From positions 1 to 7,460 of the forward strand of contig CALAVD010000494.1 of NCBI GenBank assembly GCA_937892085.1: a stretch of 7,460 nucleotides of DNA, written 5' to 3'. The stretch's first letter is position 1. Every line of letters begins with the position of its first letter. Origin of the DNA: an uncultured Prevotellaceae bacterium (GTDB lineage Bacteria; Bacteroidota; Bacteroidia; Bacteroidales; Muribaculaceae). Position numbers and translations under genes: made by a program. Below the pieces are notes generated by a model. The model saw only the letters and a program-made list of their open reading frames with translations. It did not search any database and was not told the origin of the DNA. Shown here one piece after another: positions 1 through 4,822 of the stretch.

Positions 1-1391
1 GGGAAAGTGAAGTAAGTGTCAGGGAATGGCTCGTCCTTCAGGGTGAAGTGCCACCCCTCGGTGTCGAGGGGCTTGAAACCGTGGCGGAGCATAGCCTGCC
101 GCAGGATCATGCGGTTGTGGAACTGCTCGGCAGTGATAGAGCACCCGGCTGGCGACTTGCCGCCGGAATACTTGCCTGTGTCGGGATTGCCGCAAAAGTC
201 GGGATGACTCTCCACGCCAAACCAGTCAAAGGTGCCACCCATATCCACCTCTTTCTCGGTGCGCATATCGAAGAGCGTGAGGTCTATCGTTGAGCCGCGC
301 GTGTGACCGCTCTTGCGTGCGATATAGTCGGGGATGAGCACGCCCTTGTTGAGCTCGGGATAGAAATATTGCTTCATCTCGGTGGCATTTAGGTCTTGCG
401 CCCAACGCATGAAATGGTCAACGGCACGTTGTGGACGATAAGCGTCAAAAATCTTGAGGCGATAGCCCTGAGCCTTGACGTCGTCGCTCACCGCTTTGAG
501 AGCCGCAGCAGCCTCACGGGTGAGCATCGCCACTGGTGACTGATAACCATCAATACGCTCACCAACAAAGTTATAAGTGCTGTAATAACGTATCTCAAGG
601 ATGGCATCGGGCACCACATCGGTGATGCGCACAAAGTCGCTATTGTCATCGGCAGCAACAGCTGCTCCACTCAGGCGGTTATACTCGGCTTTGGCACGAG
701 CCATCTGCTCGCAAAACTCGGGACTGTTGTGCAGCTGCGAGTAGCCGATTGATGCCACAAGTCGGCCTGCCTCCACGTCGCTCTGCCAGTGCGCGCCCAC
801 GATGAGACGGCTCTCGCCATACTGGTAGGCACGAGCAAAGAGCGCATCGGCATGAGAGGGGTTGAGTTCGGCAAGTATCATTGCCAGTGTCCACCCTGTG
901 GCGGTGTGGCCCGAGGGATAAGAGCCGTCTTTAGAGAGGTCGGCGTCACTTTCCTCTACCCCATCGGTCAACAGATGCTCACCGAAGTACACGAACGGAC
1001 GCGTGCGATGGTAGAAAGCCTTAGGAGCCTTACGAATCTGAGTCACTGTGTTTACTCCACGTTCCACAAGCTCCCAAATCTCAGGAGTCTCGGCCTTTGT
1101 AATGCGCATTCCAAACGCCTCTTCAAAGGTGTCGAGAGTGTGCTGTATGCCCCAGATGGCGTCGCGGCGGGCTATTGCCGCTCTGGAAGCATCGCTGCGC
1201 TGCTCCTTGCCCCAGAAGAAGCGGTTGATGTCGTGCTGAAACATCTCGCTTGACGAGTCGGGCGGTGCTGGCAGACAGTTGATGATGTTTGGCATCTTAT
1301 CCATGCTGATGTAAGGCACAGGATCCTGCGCCTTAACCACGCCACTCATCAATAACAGTGTGGCGACTAAGATATGCTTCACTATTCTCAT
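1..1391 (-). CDS. Exported fusion protein: class A acid phosphatase (PAP2) + VanX-type D-Ala-D-Ala dipeptidase (3' end cut by window)
   Basis: Reading the minus strand from the ATG at 1391 gives 463 codons with no stop before the window edge. Residues 1-21 form a Sec signal peptide (MRIVKH, hydrophobic core, VKA before QD), so the protein should be periplasmic. Residues about 50-220 carry all three PAP2/class A acid phosphatase motifs: K-x6-RP at K124-R131-P132, PSGHT at 159-163, and SR-x5-H-x3-D at S194/R195, H201 and D205. Residues about 250-463 match VanX/DdpX dipeptidases (peptidase family M15D): DAYRP with R319, SGHTRGSTID with zinc ligands H363 and D370, and EGWH with catalytic E445 and third zinc ligand H448. 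The reading DEPFPDTYFTFP at the edge is the usual VanX C-terminus, so only a few codons should be missing. Family knowledge predicts phosphomonoester or pyrophosphate hydrolysis plus cleavage of free D-Ala-D-Ala; the true substrates and their coupling are inference. No clear SD or TAnnTTTG box precedes it; read-through from mdh is possible. Confidence 0.93.
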   Translation of the reverse strand, partial: MRIVKHILVATLLLMSGVVKAQDPVPYISMDKMPNIINCLPAPPDSSSEMFQHDINRFFWGKEQRSDASRAAIARRDAIWGIQHTLDTFEEAFGMRITKAETPEIWELVERGVNTVTQIRKAPKAFYHRTRPFVYFGEHLLTDGVEESDADLSKDGSYPSGHTATGWTLAMILAELNPSHADALFARAYQYGESRLIVGAHWQSDVEAGRLVASIGYSQLHNSPEFCEQMARAKAEYNRLSGAAVAADDNSDFVRITDVVPDAILEIRYYSTYNFVGERIDGYQSPVAMLTREAAAALKAVSDDVKAQGYRLKIFDAYRPQRAVDHFMRWAQDLNATEMKQYFYPELNKGVLIPDYIARKSGHTRGSTIDLTLFDMRTEKEVDMGGTFDWFGVESHPDFCGNPDTGKYSGGKSPAGCSITAEQFHNRMILRQAMLRHGFKPLDTEGWHFTLKDEPFPDTYFTF

Positions 1392-1413
1392 TTTTTGATA
1401 TGATTAAAATGGT

Positions 1414-1460
1414 AAAAGGCTGCAAGCAACACAACATTGAGATGGTGATTTGCAGCCTTT
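1414..1460 (-). terminator. Hairpin terminator after mdh
   Basis: A perfect 11-bp inverted repeat, AAAGGCTGCAA (1415-1425) and TTGCAGCCTTT (1450-1460), encloses a 24-base loop. On the minus strand it begins 20 bases after the mdh stop and its descending arm runs into TTTT followed by ACCATTTT. The position and the T-rich exit suggest a rho-independent terminator for mdh. The loop is long and the U tract is interrupted, so termination may be partial and let some transcription reach the phosphatase-dipeptidase gene, which starts 23 bases further on. Confidence 0.65.
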
Positions 1461-1479
1461 ATTATAAATTTATGTGTAA

Positions 1480-2472
1480 TTACAAATTGGGGTTGATTTT
1501 TGTCCACTCGCTGATGGGAGGAACGATGTCGAGAGTGACGAGCTCGTCGCGCATGTGGCACAGGTGCTCATAGCTGGCATCGAGCTTGGCGTTTTCCTCG
1601 GGGGTGCCTTCGGGAACGCTGAATGTGCAGCCATTCTCGTCGAGTGTGGTGTCCATCGCCATCATGATGTTGTTGTACTTGCCGTTCTTCACGTAGGTGC
1701 CAGCAGGCCAGCGGAACTTCTCGCCACCCATTGCCGAGCGAATCATCTCAACCGAGAGATATGATGGGCTCTGGAATGAGCTGCGGCCGCGAAGCTCAAT
1801 AATCTTGGCGCCACCCTTAGTGACGTCGATCTTCATCTGCTCCCATTCCTCAGCGGGGAACTCTGGAGTGCCAATGATGTCGGTCAATGGCTTGCCAGCA
1901 ATCTTAACATGAGAGCCAAACACTGCCATCTGCTCGCCGTGGCCGCCGTAAGTGGCACAGCCTGTGACCTCGCTCTGCATCACGTTGAACTTCTTGGCGA
2001 GAGCGCTCTGAAGGCGAGTGCTGTCGAGGCCTGCGAGGGTTGTAACCTGCGAGGGTTTCAAACCGCTATAAAGCAGAGTTACCAGACCGGTAAGGTCGGC
2101 AGGGTTGAAGATAATCACCACGTGCTTGCAGTCGGGGCAATAACGCTTGATGTCCTCGCCTAAGCCACGAGCTATCTCGCAGTTGCCTTTGAGCAGGTCT
2201 TCGCGAGTCATGCCAGCCTTGCGTGGTGCGCCACCACTCGAGATTATATATTTTGCATTGGTGAAAGCCTCTTTAGCATCGGTAGTTGCAGTGATTTTCA
2301 CGTCGCCAAATCCACTCTGGCGCATCTCCTCAGCCACACCTTCGGGCGAGAACACATCATAAAGACAAATGTCGTTAGTCAAGCCCATCATGAGGGCAGT
2401 CTGAACCATGTTAGAACCAATCATTCCGGCAGCGCCTACGATTGTTAGTTTGTCATTAGTCAAAAAAGCCAT
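1480..2472 (-). CDS. mdh: Malate dehydrogenase (NAD-dependent)
   Basis: The enzyme interconverts malate and oxaloacetate with NAD(H) in the cytoplasm; in gut Bacteroidales it typically serves the reductive branch from oxaloacetate through fumarate to succinate and propionate. The 330-residue product has the Rossmann glycine motif VGAAGMIG (G13, G16, G19) and an acidic residue, D39, at the end of the second strand that fits NAD rather than NADP. R84 and R90 lie in the active-site loop GGAPRKAGMTRED; R84 marks malate rather than lactate specificity, since lactate dehydrogenases carry Q there. N123 in FNPAD, D150 and R153 in AGLDSTR, and the catalytic H178 in YGGHGEQM complete the site. It is somewhat longer than the E. 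coli enzyme (312 residues), mostly in the C-terminal half. The ATG at 2472 fits the Rossmann start and follows an AT-rich leader with no SD. A consensus promoter lies upstream and a hairpin downstream, so it can form its own transcription unit. Confidence 0.96.
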   Translation of the reverse strand: MAFLTNDKLTIVGAAGMIGSNMVQTALMMGLTNDICLYDVFSPEGVAEEMRQSGFGDVKITATTDAKEAFTNAKYIISSGGAPRKAGMTREDLLKGNCEIARGLGEDIKRYCPDCKHVVIIFNPADLTGLVTLLYSGLKPSQVTTLAGLDSTRLQSALAKKFNVMQSEVTGCATYGGHGEQMAVFGSHVKIAGKPLTDIIGTPEFPAEEWEQMKIDVTKGGAKIIELRGRSSFQSPSYLSVEMIRSAMGGEKFRWPAGTYVKNGKYNNIMMAMDTTLDENGCTFSVPEGTPEENAKLDASYEHLCHMRDELVTLDIVPPISEWTKINPNL

Positions 2473-2544
2473 AACTATTAAATTTAGTACTTTATATTAT
2501 TGATATTTTGATTATTATATTTCTTAAAACGTAATTTTAACCCA

Positions 2545-2575
2545 CAAAATTACATAATAAAACACATTTCACAAA
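2545..2575 (-). promoter_or_regulatory. Bacteroidetes-type promoter of mdh
   Basis: On the minus strand a -33 element TTTG (2575-2572) and a -7 box TAATTTTG (2552-2545) are separated by 19 bases. This matches the primary sigma factor consensus of Bacteroidetes (TTTG, 19-21 bases, TAnnTTTG). Transcription should begin near 2538, leaving an AT-rich leader of about 65 bases before the mdh ATG. Confidence 0.8.
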
Positions 2576-2611
2576 CTAAAAACGAAATTATCTTCATTAA
2601 ATAAGTTTAAA

Positions 2612-2626
2612 TGGGTATGCAACCCA
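2612..2626 (-). terminator. Possible weak terminator after the YiiX-like lipoprotein gene
   Basis: On the minus strand, TGGGT and ACCCA pair around a 5-base loop, followed by TTTAAACTTATTT. It starts about 38 bases after the stop at 2665 and lies upstream of the mdh promoter. The stem has only 5 bp, so this is a tentative call. Confidence 0.35.
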
Positions 2627-2664
2627 CTTCACGACAACTTGTTGTGACACTTATCGCAGCAGGT

Positions 2665-3297
2665 TTAAAATTGAAAGACAACTTGCAGGGAGTCGTTGTT
2701 AGCGATGTCGCCAGGGAAGACGATGAGATTGTCAGAATTGATAGTGCTCAAGCGCGGGATGCGGCTCAGGAGGTCGATGCCTACACCGCCGTAGGCCAAT
2801 GCCACAAGCTGGGTGCAGTAGATGCGGGAGGTGTCATTCCAGTTGTAGTTGTAGTCGAAGGGCACGCCTCGCGCTGCATAGCGGGCGGCGTGGCAGGCGG
2901 CTCGATGAGCGGCAGCCGCGTCACATCCCCTCAGGCGCATGATGGCGCCATGTTCGGCACGGGTGGAGAGAAAGAAGGAGTCGATGGGCTCGCTTTTCAC
3001 CCTGTCGATGCCATCGGCACTCTCGCCAGGCACGGCATGCACCACCCTCCAAGTGCCGTTGTCGCCAATCACGATCCCCACATGCGAGTATTGCCCTCCC
3101 GCGCTGTCGAGGTGTAGCACCGCCTCGCTCTCGGGACCTATGCCCAGGCGGAACACCAGGTCGCCATCGCGCAGCGAGTCGAGCGGCAGGTCATCGCGCA
3201 CCGTGCCCTCCTCACCTGCGGCGTGGCTACATGCCGTCATCGCCATGATAGCGACAACAGCCATCAGCAGTGCTCTATGGCACCAAGCTACAGTCAT
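2665..3297 (-). CDS. YiiX-like permuted papain-fold hydrolase (NlpC/P60 superfamily), putative lipoprotein
   Basis: The 210-residue product begins with a short positive segment, a hydrophobic core (about 9-20) and MTAC, which fits a relaxed lipobox with C23 as the lipidated residue, so it is probably anchored in the envelope. The rest matches the circularly permuted papain-like family (YaeF/YiiX, Pfam PF05708): RDGDLVFR at 43-50, YSHVGIV at 70-76 with catalytic H72, VVHAVPGES at 85-93, and a late FDYNYNW...IYCTQLV block with catalytic C161. In this family histidine precedes cysteine, as here. The residue after CT is Q163, where many relatives have E. Known relatives act as amidases or peptidases on wall peptides or acyl groups; the substrate here cannot be read from sequence. 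It starts 22 bases after the DUF4359-like gene ends and is probably co-transcribed with it. Confidence 0.85.
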   Translation of the reverse strand: MTVAWCHRALLMAVVAIMAMTACSHAAGEEGTVRDDLPLDSLRDGDLVFRLGIGPESEAVLHLDSAGGQYSHVGIVIGDNGTWRVVHAVPGESADGIDRVKSEPIDSFFLSTRAEHGAIMRLRGCDAAAAHRAACHAARYAARGVPFDYNYNWNDTSRIYCTQLVALAYGGVGIDLLSRIPRLSTINSDNLIVFPGDIANNDSLQVVFQF

Positions 3298-3319
3298 TGT
3301 GGAGTCTGTGGACTAAGGG

Positions 3320-3787
3320 TTATTGCTCTCCCTGCCGTTCCTTGCCAGCCGTGGCTGTGCGCTGCTCATTGATGCGATGAGCCTCGAGGATAGTCTGCAT
3401 CAACTCTTGCTCGTCAACGATGCTCACCTTATTAAACATTCCTGTGGTGACTTTTTTCTTGTATATAAAGTCGCCGTTCTCATCCTTGATATAAATATAT
3501 CCCGTTGACCACAATGCGTTATTGTCGTCAACCATGAAGCGTGGCATCACTTCTTTTCTCAAGATATCGACACTCGAGCCGTTGCACACATAGTTGATGT
3601 ACTGGTCACGCTCAGCCTCTGTGAGGTTGAGCTTGTTCATGTCATACTTATTTACCATCTGCACCACAGCTTTCTTGTGAGCATCCTTCTCGGGATTGGT
3701 CCATGTCATAATCAGTGCCAACACGACAACCGCTAATGTTATTACTCCTAATGCTATCTTGATAGTGTTTTTGACGCTTCTTGTCAT
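3320..3787 (-). CDS. Small membrane-anchored DUF4359-like protein
   Basis: The 155-residue product has a positive N-terminus (MTRSVKNTIK), one strong membrane segment at about 9-28, and then TNP at 30-32. A TNP directly after a single N-terminal membrane helix is characteristic of DUF4359 proteins, but I recognise this by eye, so the family name is tentative. The remainder (about 33-155) is soluble, charged and probably extracytoplasmic, with a strand-rich middle (WSTGYIYIKDENGDFIYKK, about 94-112) and a helical, Gln/Arg-rich tail. No catalytic motif is visible and the function is unknown. The start at 3787 is chosen over an upstream in-frame ATG at 3985, because a consensus promoter (3817-3849) and the Hsp20 terminator lie between them and the longer reading would translate tandem repeats. 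The YiiX-like lipoprotein gene follows after 22 bases, suggesting a two-gene operon with envelope roles. Confidence 0.8.
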   Translation of the reverse strand: MTRSVKNTIKIALGVITLAVVVLALIMTWTNPEKDAHKKAVVQMVNKYDMNKLNLTEAERDQYINYVCNGSSVDILRKEVMPRFMVDDNNALWSTGYIYIKDENGDFIYKKKVTTGMFNKVSIVDEQELMQTILEAHRINEQRTATAGKERQGEQ

Positions 3788-3816
3788 AGTCTTATAATTA
3801 TTTTGTAAACAACTTA

Positions 3817-3849
3817 CAAAGATAAGCATTTTTTGGCAACTGTGCAAGT
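3817..3849 (-). promoter_or_regulatory. Bacteroidetes-type promoter of the DUF4359-like/YiiX-like operon
   Basis: On the minus strand ACTTG (3849-3845) and TATCTTTG (3824-3817) are separated by 20 bases, matching the TTG and TAnnTTTG consensus. The expected start near 3810 leaves a leader of about 23 bases before the ATG at 3787. The -33 element begins only 7 bases after the T-run of the upstream terminator. Confidence 0.8.
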
Positions 3850-3855
3850 TTGCGC

Positions 3856-3880
3856 AAAAAAAGCCGCCCAAAAGCGGCTT
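3856..3880 (-). terminator. Rho-independent terminator of the Hsp20 transcript
   Basis: On the minus strand AAGCCGC and GCGGCTT form a 7-bp GC-rich stem around a 6-base loop, followed at once by seven T residues. It lies about 110 bases after the Hsp20 stop, beyond the tandem repeat, and insulates the next promoter. The opposite strand lacks a comparable T-run, so it works mainly in the minus direction. Confidence 0.9.
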
Positions 3881-3940
3881 AGTTTGGCGGGAGAGGGGTG
3901 AGGGAAGTAGAAAAGAGTGGAAAGTGGACCCTGTTTTACG

Positions 3941-3990
3941 TTCCACTTTATACTTTCCACCTTCCACTTTATACTTTCCACCTTCCACTT
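3941..3990. repeat. 21-bp tandem repeat, about 2.4 copies
   Basis: Two identical 21-bp units (3941-3961 and 3962-3982) are followed by an 8-base partial unit (3983-3990). Each unit joins TTCCACTTTATAC to TTTCCACC, so it is itself an imperfect duplication of a TTCCAC core. A related segment in inverted orientation, AGTGGAAAGTGGA (3916-3928), lies 12 bases away and could fold onto the array. The array ends 2 bases from the Hsp20 stop and lies inside its 3' untranslated region. Confidence 0.9.
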
Positions 3991-3992
3991 GA

Positions 3993-4424
3993 TCACTGTA
4001 TCTCGATGAGTGTGCGCTCCTTCTTCATTTCCTGAGGCTGGAGCTTGGGAAGCACAACCTTGAGCACACCGTTCTCAACGGTAGCGCTGATGGTGTCGCG
4101 GTTCACGTCATCGGGGAGCAGCAACGTCTGGTGGAACTTGGTGTAAGAGAACTCGCGGCGCAGGTAATGACCGCAGTCTTTGTTCTCTTCACACTTCTCG
4201 ACCTTCTTATCGAGTTCAACCACCAGGTTGCGGTCCTCGTCAAGGCTCACCTTGAAGTCTTCCTTTGTCATACCTGGAGCAGCCAGCTCCACATCATACT
4301 CACCTTTCTTCTCAATAACATTGATAGCCGGTGCCGTAGTGCACCCCTTAGGCATGAAATCGGTGTCGAAGAAATCGTTGAAAACATCGGGTAACCAGTT
4401 AGAATTTCTACGTGCTACTAACAT
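3993..4424 (-). CDS. hsp20: Hsp20 family small heat shock protein (alpha-crystallin chaperone)
   Basis: This is an ATP-independent cytoplasmic holdase that binds unfolding proteins and hands them to DnaK/ClpB. The 143-residue length is usual for bacterial Hsp20. A short N-terminal arm (LPDVFNDFFDTDF, 11-23) is typical of the Bacteroidetes members. The alpha-crystallin domain spans about 32-127: AINVIEKKGEYDVELAAPG opens it, HYLRREFSY (86-94) carries the conserved arginines, and ENGVLKVVLPK (117-127) is the signature near its end. The C-terminal IEI at 140-142 is the I-x-I motif that docks into neighbouring subunits during oligomer assembly. The start at 4424 is supported by AGGAGAT eight bases upstream. 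The next minus-strand feature is a repeat array and a strong terminator, so it is probably monocistronic. I found no TAnnTTTG box or CIRCE-like operator upstream. Confidence 0.95.
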   Translation of the reverse strand: MLVARRNSNWLPDVFNDFFDTDFMPKGCTTAPAINVIEKKGEYDVELAAPGMTKEDFKVSLDEDRNLVVELDKKVEKCEENKDCGHYLRREFSYTKFHQTLLLPDDVNRDTISATVENGVLKVVLPKLQPQEMKKERTLIEIQ

Positions 4425-4430
4425 AATTTT

Positions 4431-4437
4431 ATCTCCT
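4431..4437 (-). promoter_or_regulatory. Strong Shine-Dalgarno sequence of Hsp20
   Basis: AGGAGAT on the minus strand, with 8 bases between AGGAG and the ATG at 4424. None of the other starts in the window has such a site, which is normal for Bacteroidetes, so this one stands out and fixes the start codon. Confidence 0.75.
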
Positions 4438-4712
4438 ATAATTTTAAGTTGTTAATATTTTATTTCTTCTGAACCTCGCCAACGAAGCTTTCACACATCC
4501 GCTCGCAAGTTCACTTCCCTATTTTGCAAACCCAATGCCAAGCGAGAAAATCACTCATCAGTCTGCCATATTGTCATATTATAAGACATAATTGCAGATT
4601 ATAACCCCCAAAATACGCCATTACGTCACATCAACACTACACCATCGCCATTCTCCACCAATCCAAAATCACCAAATTTTAAACCGACAACTCTAAACTA
4701 TTATTAAAATAA
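4438..4712. other. Divergent intergenic region between Hsp20 and PBP1A
   Basis: This AT-rich stretch holds the leader and presumably the promoter of Hsp20 on the minus strand and runs up to the PBP1A promoter on the plus strand. I saw no reading frame with coding character, no convincing hairpin and no consensus -7 box for Hsp20. The nearest match, TATTTTG on the minus strand around 4609-4615, is one base short of TAnnTTTG. Confidence 0.5.
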
Positions 4713-4744
4713 TGTGTGATTTTAAAAATAAATTACTACTTTTG
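4713..4744 (+). promoter_or_regulatory. Bacteroidetes-type promoter of the PBP1A gene
   Basis: A -33-like TGTG (4713-4716) and a -7 box TACTTTTG (4737-4744) are separated by 20 bases. Transcription should begin near 4751, giving a leader of about 72 bases before the ATG at 4823. The in-frame ATG at 4712 lies upstream of the predicted transcription start, so it cannot be the start codon from this promoter. Confidence 0.75.
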
Positions 4745-4822
4745 CAGTTTGTAAGGCAGCCATCACGGCATTTTCCTTACCCTAAAAACAAAGAAAACCA
4801 AGCAAAATCAAACTATAGATTT

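Noticed and set aside
789..1253. Plus-strand open frame of 154 codons
   Set aside because: It is the antisense shadow of the phosphatase domain, whose motifs are clear on the minus strand.
2030..2060. Direct repeat of CCTGCGAGGGTT in mdh
   Set aside because: It falls on the conserved PSQVTTLAGLD segment of malate dehydrogenase and is explained by the codons needed there.
2611..3117. Plus-strand open frame of 168 codons
   Set aside because: It is the antisense shadow of the YiiX-like gene, without promoter or protein-family resemblance.
3788..3988. N-terminal extension of the DUF4359-like gene to an upstream ATG
   Set aside because: The extension would translate the tandem repeats, the Hsp20 terminator and the operon's own promoter; the ATG at 3787 directly precedes the membrane anchor.
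3941..3990. CRISPR array
   Set aside because: The units are directly adjacent with no spacers, the repeat is only 21 bp and no cas gene is near.
4438..4712. CIRCE/HrcA operator upstream of Hsp20
   Set aside because: No TTAGCACTC with a matching inverted arm is present; the short CTCGC/GCGAG pairing about 40 bases apart is too weak.
4712..4822. 37-residue N-terminal extension of PBP1A
   Set aside because: The ATG at 4712 lies upstream of the -7 box, so it would not be in the transcript; the ATG at 4823 gives the usual short cytoplasmic tail before the membrane helix.
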